Shown in pieces: positions 1-9,129 of a stretch of 64,000 bases of DNA. How positions within the stretch are numbered: position 1 is the first letter of the stretch; each line of letters begins with the position of its first letter. The DNA comes from CS4-C045 sp963844115 (GTDB lineage: Bacteria; Planctomycetota; Planctomycetia; Pirellulales; UBA7805). The notes under the pieces were generated by a model. It was not told the origin of the DNA. It did not search any database and saw only the letters and a list, made by a program, of their open reading frames with translations. The position numbers and the translations under genes are program-made. The stretch spans positions 62,001 to 126,000 of the forward strand of contig CAWJNN010000087.1 of the NCBI GenBank assembly GCA_963844115.1, given 5' to 3'.

Positions 1-2
1 AT

Positions 3-575
3 AACGATCCCACCCTGCGTCAGACGGATGGTGCACCGCTCAGCTTTCTCGAGATGCCGATCGACGCTTCGTTGGCGATCATGACCGAGTCAATTCGCCG
101 CGCGACGCTGCTGGGTCCGTTGGCAGGATACGTCGTTGCCGGCCACTTTCTTTATCTGCGGGGAAAGTCAGCTGCGGCGGCGGGAGAACGGGTCAGGCAA
201 TGGTCGGCCCGGACCGAAACGGAACGAGATTTTCTGCTGAGCCAATGGCAGAATGAATCCCCTGAGTTGCACACGCCGGCTGTCGCCTCGGAAGCCCTTC
301 AATGGCTGCAAATCTGGGACGCGTTAAGCCTTTGGTTTTGCTGTGTTGAGCCTCATTCCAAGTACGAGGCCACCCTGCCCGACCAGACACTCATCACGTT
401 TCGCCCCGCCGGTGGCGGTCGTGTTGACGTGATCCCTTGGGTGTTTCACGAGCGGGAACTGCAGGTGGGCGTTCAGGCGATTCAATGTCCCGCAGAGCGC
501 CATTCCTCGGCCGCAGCGTTGATGGCCGATCGTGGCCAGACGTTGAAACTGCGGTGGCTCCTGACCAGCATCTGA
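3..575 (+). CDS. DUF3891 family protein, 5' end outside window
   Basis: The reading frame is open to the left edge, so only the C-terminal ~190 residues are present; the ATG at 54 is internal. The segment around that ATG (SFLEMP) and the helical stretch ending in a 'WDALSLWFC' motif resemble DUF3891, a family of uncharacterised all-helical proteins common in planctomycetes and cyanobacteria. A tail of beta-strand character follows. No signal peptide or membrane segment is visible in the part seen. A perfect hairpin lies about 40 bp past the stop. Family assignment is from recalled motif pattern; function unknown. Confidence 0.6.
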   Translation, partial: NDPTLRQTDGAPLSFLEMPIDASLAIMTESIRRATLLGPLAGYVVAGHFLYLRGKSAAAAGERVRQWSARTETERDFLLSQWQNESPELHTPAVASEALQWLQIWDALSLWFCCVEPHSKYEATLPDQTLITFRPAGGGRVDVIPWVFHERELQVGVQAIQCPAERHSSAAALMADRGQTLKLRWLLTSI

Positions 576-617
576 CTCCCATGACTGCCTATCGCACGAT
601 TCGGTGGTGGTATAGTT

Positions 618-653
618 AGACTTCCGAAGTTTGATAACAAACTTCGGAAGTCT
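618..653. terminator. Perfect 16-bp stem-loop after DUF3891 gene
   Basis: AGACTTCCGAAGTTTG is followed by a 4-base loop and its exact reverse complement. It sits between the DUF3891 stop and the next gene on the same strand. There is no T-run, so it may act as a terminator without a U-tract, or be a short palindromic repeat. Confidence 0.5.
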
Positions 654-787
654 GCCGGATGTGGCTAAGCTGAACCACTATCCACGATTCGGCCGAATTT
701 GTCTGGCGAGATATCACAGCTATACTGGGATATAGGACCATATCGATGGGATGATCGATGGGATTGTTGAGCCACAGGCCAAGAAAG

Positions 788-1897
788 ATGCACATGCCAC
801 GATCTTCGAGGATCTGGTCGGTCGTTTTCGCGACGACGGCCTTGCTGATTTCCCTTCCCTCGTTCGTTGGCGCCGCGCCTGAAAAACGGGCTAGCGACAA
901 ACCATCGGGCCGGAAGCTGGCTCCGGGTGTCGAGCAAACGATACCCATCGAACGTGAGAAGGAAGAAACGTTCGCGGTCCACGACGTTGTCGAGTTGACC
1001 GTGGGAGTACGTGAATTGCAGTGGACCCCCAATCTCGAGAACGAGGAATCGTCGACACTATTCGAAAAATCGACAGGCACCCTCTTTCGTCGCGGAATCT
1101 GGCATCTGCAGTTCACTTTCAAACCGCTTCGCCTGATCCGCGTCGATCTGCCTCAGCCCAACGGCAAGATGAAGTCGGAATTGGTTTGGTACATGGTTTA
1201 TCGCATTATCGATCCGGGTGGCCATCTGAATCCAGTTCAGGGGAAAGCGGAGACCAGGGAAGCGCAGTTCCATCCCGGTGATTTCGAGGTGACGACTGCC
1301 GATACGTACGACGAGATGTTAGCCAACGTCGGCCCACATTACTTCACGCCGACCTTCTTGCTACGTACCCATCAAAACGACAAATTGGTCGTTGACGATT
1401 ACACCGTCGAACATCTGGACAAGGTGCTGCCGGCAGCGCGACGGGCGATCTATCTGCGTGAGCGACCGAATTGTGCTTTTAAGGATTTTTATGACACCGT
1501 GATGATGGCTAGTCAGCCGGTTCCGGTCAGCTCTGGCCGCGACGAAACCAGCCGGTATGGCGTCGTCACCTGGATCGATGTCGATCGGCCGTTGGGCCCG
1601 GATGGCAAGTTAGATACGAATAAACGACGTGATTTGGATTATTTCACGGTCCAGCTGATGGGACTCACCAATGCGTATCGATGGACCGATCCGCCGGGCG
1701 CATTTAAGCCTGGTGATGCGCACGGTACCGGACGGATGTTCGATTACAAAACGCTGGAACTCACGTTTTATCGCCCTGGCGACAAGTTTGACGCTCGCGA
1801 ACGCGAGATTCGCTGGGGTGTGCCGGGACATCATCGTTATCGCTGGCTTTACCGTCCGGCGATTACGACGTACAAGCCGCACCGTCCCCGTCAGTAA
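788..1897 (+). CDS. Secreted hypothetical protein
   Basis: About 369 residues starting at the ATG at 788; a second ATG lies two codons on. The N-terminus has Arg residues followed by a hydrophobic stretch ending in 'VGAAP', a typical Sec signal peptide, so the protein is probably exported. The mature part is mixed alpha/beta and rich in charged residues; I recognise no catalytic motif. CutA follows 56 bp downstream on the same strand and may be co-transcribed. Resembles planctomycete-specific secreted proteins of unknown role. Confidence 0.7.
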   Translation: MHMPRSSRIWSVVFATTALLISLPSFVGAAPEKRASDKPSGRKLAPGVEQTIPIEREKEETFAVHDVVELTVGVRELQWTPNLENEESSTLFEKSTGTLFRRGIWHLQFTFKPLRLIRVDLPQPNGKMKSELVWYMVYRIIDPGGHLNPVQGKAETREAQFHPGDFEVTTADTYDEMLANVGPHYFTPTFLLRTHQNDKLVVDDYTVEHLDKVLPAARRAIYLRERPNCAFKDFYDTVMMASQPVPVSSGRDETSRYGVVTWIDVDRPLGPDGKLDTNKRRDLDYFTVQLMGLTNAYRWTDPPGAFKPGDAHGTGRMFDYKTLELTFYRPGDKFDAREREIRWGVPGHHRYRWLYRPAITTYKPHRPRQ

Positions 1898-1953
1898 CTC
1901 TCACGGCATTGATTGTTTCAGGTCTCCCACACTTGTGGATTGAAGTCACGCCC

Positions 1954-2271
1954 ATGGATGACGTGTTGTGTGTGACGACGACGACTGAGCGTCAGGAAGA
2001 ATCGCGACAGCTGGCGAAGGCTCTTGTACAGCAGAACCTCGCCGCATGCGTCCAAGTGATCGGGCCGATCGAAAGTACGTATCGCTGGGAGGGTGAAGTC
2101 CGGCATGCGACCGAATGGCTGTGCGTTGCCAAGACCACTCGTCGTCAATTTGATAAGCTGCGCGAAGCGATTGGCAAACTTCATTCTTACGACGAGCCAG
2201 AGATCATCGCCACTCCAGTGGTCGACGGTAGTCCAGGATACCTCGCATGGGTACGCTCGGCGGTTGAGTGA
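1954..2271 (+). CDS. cutA: Divalent-cation tolerance protein CutA
   Basis: 105 residues starting at ATG 1954 (MDDVLCV), which fits the usual ~105-residue length; the longer frame from 1909 has no family support. Typical CutA1 features are visible: the first strand followed by a run of Thr, 'LAACVQ' in the middle, 'STYRWEGEV' and 'YDEPEIIATPVVDG' near the end. CutA proteins form tight ferredoxin-fold trimers in the cytoplasm; a link to copper tolerance is reported but the molecular role is unsettled. The next gene is convergent. Confidence 0.93.
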   Translation: MDDVLCVTTTTERQEESRQLAKALVQQNLAACVQVIGPIESTYRWEGEVRHATEWLCVAKTTRRQFDKLREAIGKLHSYDEPEIIATPVVDGSPGYLAWVRSAVE

Positions 2272-2403
2272 AGAGGTTGCAGATATTATCGATTAAACCG
2301 AAATCCAATTCCTGAATTGCGTTCGGCTGACAATAGGGCGTTCATGGTTTGCCTGGCTGAAACCAGCTGGTTGCCGGTCGAGACGTTCAGCCGGTACGAA
2401 CGC

Positions 2404-3762
2404 CTAGCGGCGAATCGCAATCCGCGATCCTTCTGACAGAATGTCGATCAGATCGTCGGCGTCTTTAGGTGAAACTTGAATGGTGCCGGGAGGATTTGCG
2501 GGACCAGTTGGTGCAAGGGCCTGAGCTTCCGTGACACTCGCGATGGCCAGCTGATTGTCGGCAACACCAGGCGATTCGGAGATCCCAGTTCCCAATTGGA
2601 TGTAACGCATTCCGGGGTTTTGCGCGTGGGAACGCGTCTTGCCGGTCACCACAAAATTCCCAACGATCTGCTCGAACTCGGGACCGACACCAACGCTAAA
2701 TCGACCGGCGTAACGCTGGGAGACGTACAATGTAAGCACTTTCTTTTCTGTGTTGATCACGCCGTAGAATGGACCTCGCACGACCTTCAGTTGCTTGCCG
2801 GCGGGCAGTGGTTCGTCTGGCGAGAGGCCATTGATCTTGGCGATCAGACCGGGCGGAACACCGTAGCTGGCGGCGACGTTTTGCAAGCTTTCACCGCCCG
2901 TGGTTACGTAAGCTGGTTCGAGATAATGTTCGCGCGAGTAGATCGCGGAACCGGCCGCCTGATCCAGCAGGGTAAGAAGTTCGTTGTGATGATCAGGCGT
3001 AAGGCTGGGATCTTCGTACCACATCGACAAATCCAGGAGTGCCGCTTTGAAGTCGCGGCTGTCGAGCTTGCTGCGAGCTTCCGCCATCTTGGTGACGAAG
3101 TCCTGGTCGTTTGCATCGTTATCGGCAGGTGGCACGTGCGGCAAAGGACCATCCGATGAGTCAGTTCCCGCAGGCGGAACGGTCGGGGATGGGACGAGTC
3201 CCGCGACCGTGATGTCGGCCATGGGGTCGGTCGGTGGCGGCGTTGTTGAACCGGCCAAGGGCGTTGAACCGGCCAAGGAAGTCGTCAGGGGTGAGCCAAG
3301 CTGGGACGTGTTGGTTTCTGATGGATACGTGTCGTAGCCGCCGTCGTCCGTGCCGTAGCGAGGCTGCGTCTGGACGGTGTCTTCCTGGATGTCCGGCGGA
3401 TTGGCGAGGACCCCCGGATATCGGGCAGCGGGAGGATTCGTTGTCGATGGCGGAGATGGATAGCCATTTTGCGGTGTCGCCGATGTATTCAGGTCGGGAG
3501 GCGCGGCTGGCGAGAAGCTACTGGGCGGATTGGATGTCGAACCTTCCGCCGTCCCAAAATCAATCGTCGGTGGTGTCGGGTCGCCACCTGACGAATTGGA
3601 GATCTGTTGCTCGATCCAGTCAGGAGTTTGTGGCGGTACGTGGGCGAATTCAAAACCGTTGTTCAAACCAACGTATAGCCCGTAGCCGACGATCCCTAGA
3701 ACTCCTAAGACGACGAGAGTCTTAAGCGTTTGCACTTTTATCCTCCTTGACCAGGCAACCAA
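2404..3762 (-). CDS. Membrane-anchored LysM / L,D-transpeptidase-like protein
   Basis: 452 residues. A single membrane segment lies at about residues 13-31, followed by ~180 residues rich in Pro, Ser and Thr (a periplasmic linker). A LysM-like segment spans about residues 286-325 (SLQNVAASYGVPPGLIAKIN). The C-terminus has the fold signature of YkuD L,D-transpeptidases (GVINTEKKVLTLYV; near the end DADDLIDIL). The catalytic HG...SxGC motif of YkuD enzymes is not there: the expected Cys and His are missing. It is probably a peptidoglycan-binding protein with an inactive transpeptidase-like domain. Convergent with cutA. Confidence 0.75.
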   Translation of the reverse strand: MVAWSRRIKVQTLKTLVVLGVLGIVGYGLYVGLNNGFEFAHVPPQTPDWIEQQISNSSGGDPTPPTIDFGTAEGSTSNPPSSFSPAAPPDLNTSATPQNGYPSPPSTTNPPAARYPGVLANPPDIQEDTVQTQPRYGTDDGGYDTYPSETNTSQLGSPLTTSLAGSTPLAGSTTPPPTDPMADITVAGLVPSPTVPPAGTDSSDGPLPHVPPADNDANDQDFVTKMAEARSKLDSRDFKAALLDLSMWYEDPSLTPDHHNELLTLLDQAAGSAIYSREHYLEPAYVTTGGESLQNVAASYGVPPGLIAKINGLSPDEPLPAGKQLKVVRGPFYGVINTEKKVLTLYVSQRYAGRFSVGVGPEFEQIVGNFVVTGKTRSHAQNPGMRYIQLGTGISESPGVADNQLAIASVTEAQALAPTGPANPPGTIQVSPKDADDLIDILSEGSRIAIRR

Positions 3763-3991
3763 TCAGCGGGAACGCGTGACCTCCGGTGCGCCAAACGGCC
3801 GCCATGTGTCACACGGGTCTTCAACGTAATTTGCCGGGCCGGGGATCATAGAAAATCCACCCACCAGTGGCTAGCTCAAGTCCATGCGGGACGAGGAAGT
3901 GCTAGCTGAACGACGCTGGCATAAAATCGGCGTTGCTAGAAACCGCCGAGGCGTTGTTTTTCAGGCCATGACTCGATCGGTGGCTTGCGAG

Positions 3992-4118
3992 CTAGTGCTT
4001 TGTCAGCCATCGATTGATGGCTCAAATGTAAGACGGGCACTCTTGCCCGTCGTTGTTCTGGACGGGCAGTCCCGGCGCGCCGGGACTACTCATCAAAGCA
4101 CGCCTGACAGAGCACTAG
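3992..4118. repeat. Palindromic MITE-like element with CTAGTGCTTTGTCAG ends
   Basis: Outer arms CTAGTGCTTTGTCAG (3992-4006) and CTGACAGAGCACTAG (4104-4118) are inverted copies with one mismatch. Inside are two further hairpins (GACGGGCACTCTTGCCCGTC and AGTCCCGGCGCGCCGGGACT). No coding capacity. The stop codon of the neighbouring YTV gene falls in the right arm. Confidence 0.7.
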
Positions 4119-5491
4119 ATGCTGAACGAATCAGACCGTGTGCCCGCGGGATACCAGCCATCGTCCGTCGCAGACGCAGTGCGACGTTCCGTCGCGCTCT
4201 GGCCATTGACCTTTGTCGGCGCGCGAGCCGGTCTTGGCGATGGCGTTTCGAATCGAGTTGCTAGTTCGTTGGTTGCAGTCCATCCGCACGTAATTCCACA
4301 GCAGGACGCGCCTATCGCAAGCGGCATGGTCACGCCGCTCGCACAGCAAGCGGCCGAGATGCCTGGCCCAACGGCGCAGCTTGAGCAGGCATCAGCGCAA
4401 CAAGGCATGTTAGGAGAACCGGGAATGGCAACACTTTCCGCGACCGGGACAAATCGGCAAACCTGCACCGGTACCTGTTGTACGTGTTCTTCATAAACCA
4501 CTCGAGTCTGTGTCACCGGTACACGTCGGACTTTCTGTTCGTAGACGTACCTGCAAACCTGCACGGGAACCTGTCGTTCGATGCGTTGCACGACCTGGCG
4601 TGTCACCGTGTAGGGAACCTGTCGCACTTGTTCCTCCGGAACCATTTTTTGCACGGTGAACGGTACGTGCGTGACCACTTCCTCATCCACCCAGCGTCCC
4701 ACCTGTCGCGGAGTTTTGACCGTTGCCGCGACCTGCTGATAGGTCGTTTGAGGGACTTGAATGGTCACCGGGTTGGACACCCACTTCTTTTGGGCCACGG
4801 TTTCCACCTGGCCGGGTGTCTTAACCCATGCCAGTGCAGCGGGTTGAAATCGCGAGGTTCCCGTGGTCGGATCGATAACCCATTGGCCTTTCGTCCAGCT
4901 CAATTTCGGTGGCGACAACTTCTGCTTCTGGATGGTTTCGGTTTGATAACCACCACGCTCGACGACGGTTGAGTGGTAATTCGTGACCGGCTGCCAACGA
5001 TATTGTTGTACGTTGTCTTCGACGGTCTCGCGAACATAGCGGCGCACGATCTGACGTTGCGCCCGCGTTTCCGTTTGTGTCACAGCCCGCATGACAGTGA
5101 AGCGTTGTTCCCGATAATGCGTTTCGTTTACGTGGCTGACCTGGTCGTAGCTGGCGTCCTGCGTCTTCGTTTCCCAGACGGGTGTGATCAGGGTGTACGG
5201 TTCTTCGCGCTCACTGGATTCAGTTACCGGTCGCGCAATTGTGACACGCTGTTCGAGCATCCTTGTTTCCCAAACAGGGCGATAGCGGATGACATTGCAT
5301 TCCTGAAAGCTGGCCTGGCACGATGCGTCGGTCAGAGCGAAGGGTTGCCACTGGAATACCGTTTGCAGACCGGATGTCTGGTTGCCATCGCAGGCACCGT
5401 TACACTGCGATATTGTACATTGCGCTGTTGCAGAAAGCGGCAGGAACATCGCGATCAACAACGTCCAATAAGCAAGGGCTCGATAATTCAT
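4115..5491 (-). CDS. YTV-repeat secreted (cell wall) protein
   Basis: 458 residues with a signal peptide (hydrophobic segment ending in 'LSATAQC'). The centre and C-terminal half consist of degenerate repeats of the type 'VPYTVTRQVV', 'VPVTQTRVVY', 'VPVQVCRYVYE', rich in Val, Tyr, Thr and Arg. This is the pattern of the YTV proteins described from the proteinaceous cell walls of Rhodopirellula-type planctomycetes. Cysteines in the N-terminus (CTISQCNGACDG) and in a Cys-rich block near residues 360-400 could form disulfide cross-links. The stop codon lies in a palindromic repeat, so the last residues may have been altered by that insertion. Confidence 0.82.
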   Translation of the reverse strand: MNYRALAYWTLLIAMFLPLSATAQCTISQCNGACDGNQTSGLQTVFQWQPFALTDASCQASFQECNVIRYRPVWETRMLEQRVTIARPVTESSEREEPYTLITPVWETKTQDASYDQVSHVNETHYREQRFTVMRAVTQTETRAQRQIVRRYVRETVEDNVQQYRWQPVTNYHSTVVERGGYQTETIQKQKLSPPKLSWTKGQWVIDPTTGTSRFQPAALAWVKTPGQVETVAQKKWVSNPVTIQVPQTTYQQVAATVKTPRQVGRWVDEEVVTHVPFTVQKMVPEEQVRQVPYTVTRQVVQRIERQVPVQVCRYVYEQKVRRVPVTQTRVVYEEHVQQVPVQVCRFVPVAESVAIPGSPNMPCCADACSSCAVGPGISAACCASGVTMPLAIGASCCGITCGWTATNELATRFETPSPRPARAPTKVNGQSATERRTASATDDGWYPAGTRSDSFSI

Positions 5492-5604
5492 AGCGCATCA
5501 TCTGGACCTGAAAGGATGGCGAAACGATTGCGACGAACGCCCGCTCATACCAAAAAGAACGGGTTGACCGGAAGATGACTTGGCAGCGTCGGCTGCCGGA
5601 ATTG

Positions 5605-6666
5605 CTAGCGTTTTTGCAGCTGGGACAGTGTTGTCGCGGCCTCGACTCGGATTTGCCGACCCAGATCCGACGTCGTCAGCGCGGCGACGGGTTCGACGAG
5701 CACCGAAAGGTCCACCGTCGGATTCTCGGCCGCCAGCATCTGCAACGCTTTGAGGCCGTTAAGAAGGATCACTCGCCGTTTAAAGTCGCCGGCGTCGTCG
5801 GACGGTTCGTTGGCGATCGCGCGCGTCTCATTGGGATCGAGCATTTCCTGCAAAACGGCCAGGCATTCCGGTTTGCCGTGTCTCGCCAGATTGGTGGCGA
5901 CATTGTAGTGGACGTCGACATGTTGCGGTTCGTCCAGCATCTTTGTCAGTCGCTCGACGGCTTGATCGCCACCCACAGAGGAAAGCGCCAGCGCGGCGCG
6001 AAGACGTATTTTGTAATCCTCGTGGCGCGACGACGCCAGCAGCAGCGCCAGAAGTTGAGAGCTGTCGAATGCTTCACGGTCCGTCGCGTGTTCGGCCAGC
6101 AGCGCAATTGCTTCCAAGGCGGCGAGCTGAACGGGAACATCGTTGGTGCCATCCTCGCGCGCTGCGGCTTTCATCAGAACCGGAAGGGTTGGTTCGGCAA
6201 TGTGGAATTCGCCGAGTGTCCTACAGAGGAAACCACGTCGAGTGATTTCCTCGCTGTGGGGTTCACGCTTGTCGTCGCGTGGCTTGGACGCCACCGCCGG
6301 AATCGGCTGTTCTAACAGTTCGTCCAGAAACACGGCGATCTCCGTCGCAAGTTTCACATCGCTTCGGTACTCGTCATTTTGCCGAATTGCCTCAGAAAGG
6401 TTATACGCCTGCTGCCAGCTGTTCGCATTGTTGCGCCGCATTTCGGTCAGGTAAGACGATGGATTCCCTCCCATCAGCGCCAGCCAGTTAAATAACAACC
6501 AGACCATGACGATGACAAAAACGATGACGCCGGGGATAATGAATAGCTGGACGACAAAGCCGGCCGACGGGGGACGAACGTCCGGCAGGGCCTCTTGAGG
6601 CGAGATCCTGTCGAGGGACGAGTCTTCCGGTGGGATGACTGGATCCTGATCGGTAGGCAATGACAT
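5605..6666 (-). CDS. Membrane-anchored HEAT-repeat protein
   Basis: 353 residues from the ATG at 6666 (MSLPTDQD); a longer frame upstream lacks conservation signs. One strong membrane helix lies at about residues 38-63. The C-terminal two thirds are Ala/Leu-rich helical repeats (for example 'LRAALALSSVGGDQAVERL'), the pattern of HEAT or PBS-lyase-like repeats that serve as protein-binding scaffolds. No enzymatic motif. The lipoate ligase gene is divergent, with about 155 bp between the two starts. Confidence 0.75.
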   Translation of the reverse strand: MSLPTDQDPVIPPEDSSLDRISPQEALPDVRPPSAGFVVQLFIIPGVIVFVIVMVWLLFNWLALMGGNPSSYLTEMRRNNANSWQQAYNLSEAIRQNDEYRSDVKLATEIAVFLDELLEQPIPAVASKPRDDKREPHSEEITRRGFLCRTLGEFHIAEPTLPVLMKAAAREDGTNDVPVQLAALEAIALLAEHATDREAFDSSQLLALLLASSRHEDYKIRLRAALALSSVGGDQAVERLTKMLDEPQHVDVHYNVATNLARHGKPECLAVLQEMLDPNETRAIANEPSDDAGDFKRRVILLNGLKALQMLAAENPTVDLSVLVEPVAALTTSDLGRQIRVEAATTLSQLQKR

Positions 6667-6821
6667 AGTCTGGTCGGCGCGGGTGGAAGCTCGTCGGCTC
6701 GGTAGGAAAAAGGACGAACGCCGAGGCAAGAGGCGGATGCCGTTTGCGGTGTCATCCGACACACGGAGGTCGTGCATCTAGTCACAGTGTAGATGTACCA
6801 GCCTTATTTTCAAGAACAACC

Positions 6822-7544
6822 ATGCAGCTACTCGATCTCACGCTGCCGACGCCGGTGGAAAACCTCGCTCTGGACGAGGCGTTGCTGCTGGAGGCCGAGC
6901 GGTCGGTTGATTCGTCCGAGGTACTGCGAATCTGGGAGCCGCCGGATCCGATGGTTGTCGTCGGTCGCAGTTCGGCTGTTGCCGCCGAAGTGCGGGTCGA
7001 CCGGTGCTGGTCCGATGACGTGCCCATCTTTCGCCGCTGCAGCGGCGGTACCTCCATTGTGACCGCGCGCGGGTGTCTGATGTACGCTGTTGTGCTCAGC
7101 TACAAAAAACGCCCTGAGCTACGAGCAATCGATGTGGCGCATGAATTTGTGTTGTCGGTAGTGGAAACAGCCTTGTCGCCGCTTGTTCCAACGATCGGTC
7201 GAGCGGGAACCAGCGATCTGGCCATCGACGGGCGCAAGGTGTCCGGTAACAGCCTCCGCTGTGGCCGTGAATTCTTGTTGTATCACGGCACGCTGCTATA
7301 CAACATGCCGCTCGACTTGATCGCCAACTATTTGCGCACGCCTCCGCGTCAGCCCGATTACCGCGACGGGCGGACCCACATGGACTTCATCATTAACCTG
7401 CCCTTGGACGAGTTGGCATTGCGCGATGTTTTGGCAGGGGCCTGGGAAGTACAAGGCCACGTACACGACTGGCCAGAGGCTGGTACTCGTGAGCTGGTTG
7501 AAAAACGCTACTCAACCAACGGCTGGAACTTCCAGCGACCCTAG
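6822..7544 (+). CDS. Lipoate-protein ligase A family protein
   Basis: 240 residues from ATG 6822 (MQLLDLTLPTPVENLALDEALL), a start matching the LplA-type N-terminus. Visible family features: 'NLALDEALLLEAE', 'WEPPDPMVVVGRSS', 'RRCSGGTSIV' (the RRxSGGGxV-type motif; one Gly is Thr here), the lysine segment 'DGRKVSGNSLR', and 'LLYHGTLLYNMPL'. These place it in the BPL/LplA/LipB superfamily that attaches lipoate or octanoate to lysines of 2-oxoacid dehydrogenase E2 and GcvH proteins. The extra C-terminal accessory domain of E. coli LplA is absent, as in many short ligases and octanoyltransferases, so the exact substrate is open. Confidence 0.85.
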   Translation: MQLLDLTLPTPVENLALDEALLLEAERSVDSSEVLRIWEPPDPMVVVGRSSAVAAEVRVDRCWSDDVPIFRRCSGGTSIVTARGCLMYAVVLSYKKRPELRAIDVAHEFVLSVVETALSPLVPTIGRAGTSDLAIDGRKVSGNSLRCGREFLLYHGTLLYNMPLDLIANYLRTPPRQPDYRDGRTHMDFIINLPLDELALRDVLAGAWEVQGHVHDWPEAGTRELVEKRYSTNGWNFQRP

Positions 7545-7627
7545 CCATCTTTGTCGCCTACGAGGCGCCACCGTCCTGCCCAGGACCGGGTAGCGCCTGG
7601 ATTTTGAAGTTCCTGGCGGCTGGCTCG

Positions 7628-9039
7628 TCATTCGTCTGCATCCCGATATTGATCCAGCTTCCTGCGCAGCGTTGTGCGATGCAGGCCCAGTTTGCGCGCG
7701 GCCAATGAGTACTGTCCGCCGGATTGTTGCAGTGCCTGTTCCAGCAATGCGGGTTCGACGATCGACAGGAGTTGCTCGTAAAGATCGGCGGTTTCCTGGG
7801 GACCATTCAATTGGGCCTCGGCCCATTGCGAGATCAGCGAGGCAATCAGAGACGGTTTGTCTTCGATAGGAGATTGGTGCTTGATCGCCGAAGCCTGAAT
7901 CGATGCCGGCAAATGATCCGGCATAATGATTCCACCCCGCGCAAGAATTAACGCATGTTCTATCGCGTTGCGTAGCTCGCGGATGTTGCCGAACCAGTCT
8001 CGCCGTTCGAGTTCCGCGTAGGTCTCGTCCGCCAAGGGGGTCGGATTGGATTGGGTCTCGGACGCAAGTTGATTGACAAAGTAGTCGGCAAGTTCGTGCA
8101 AGTCCTCACGCCGCTGGCGTAACGCCGGCATGTGGATTTCGAAAGCGCACAGCCGAAAGAACAGATCATGCCGGAATGTGCCGTCGCGAACGTTGTTCAG
8201 CAACAACTGGTGAGTGGCCGAGACCATGCGGAAATTGGTTTTCACCTTGTCGTTGGAGCCGACCGGAATCACTTCTCCGTGCTCCAGTGCCCGCAGCAGT
8301 TTGACTTGTACCGTTAAGGGAATATCGGCGACTTCGTCCAGAAACAGAGTGCCACCGTCGGCTTGTACCAGGAGTCCGACGCGAGGCTGATCGGCGCCGG
8401 TGAAGGCTCCGCGTACGTGGCCGAACAATTCGCTCTCGGCTAATGACATGCTCAACGACGCCACGTTGACCGCAACAAATCTTCCTTCCGCTCGACTGCT
8501 AAAGTCATGAATAGGCGCGCCGCCAGTTCCTTGCCGGTGCCACTTTCGCCAACAATCAGGACATTGGCATCCGAAGCGGCCGCCAGGGCGATGCGGCGGA
8601 ACACATCCTGCATAACCGCGGACTTGCCGACCAGGTCTCCGACGGTCTGGCCGGCCTGAAACTCCTGCGGCGTGTGTCGTTCGAACTCGAGCGCCCGCTG
8701 GACAGAAGTCTTGATCTGCTCCAGTTCGAACGGCTTGACGATGTAGTCGAACGCGCCGCTACGAACCGCCTGGACAGCGGTATTCAAGTCGCCAAACGCC
8801 GTGATGACGATAATTGGCACGCTGCCCAACCGCTCGCGGAAGTGATCGATTGCTGTCAGTCCGTCCATGCCGGGCAGGCGGATGTCCAGGACAATCACAT
8901 CGGGTCTGTTGTTTTCTACTTCCGTCAGCGCGTCTTCTGCCGACGACGCGGTAGCGACCTGCAGGCCGATACGCTCGCCCATCCGCTTGAGTCCCCAACA
9001 GATTGTCTGTTCGTCGTCGACGACTAACAGTTTGGGCAT
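7628..9039 (-). CDS. NtrC-family sigma-54 response regulator, one frameshift
   Basis: Read through one frameshift this is a complete ~470-residue regulator. The receiver domain (residues 1-120) has acidic DDE near residue 8 and phospho-acceptor Asp52 in 'VLDIRLPGMDG'. The AAA+ domain has Walker A GESGTGKE, the sigma-54-contacting GAFTGA loop and Walker B-like 'GGTLFLDEVAD'. The C-terminal Fis-type helix-turn-helix ends 'LGLHRTTLRRKLDQY'. The break is near 8510-8520: after 'GTGKELAAR' the expected 'IHDFSSRAEGRFVAVNVAS' is intact in the other frame, so one base is missing in a GCGCGC run. It lies just downstream of its histidine kinase and should activate sigma-54 promoters. Confidence 0.88.
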
Positions 9040-9040
9040 T

Positions 9041-9129
9041 TGTCGGCTCCGGCGCTAAACATTTGTGCCTCCGGCGCTAAGCAAGGGCTGCCTCCGGCGC
9101 TAAACATGGGTTGCCTCCGGCTGTAAACG
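9041..9129. repeat. Tandem repeat of GCCTCCGGCGCTAAAC units
   Basis: Four imperfect copies of a ~25-bp unit with core CTCCGGCGCTAA lie between the kinase and regulator genes; the last copy runs into the 3' end of the kinase gene. It lengthens the gap inside an otherwise tight two-gene operon. Confidence 0.75.
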
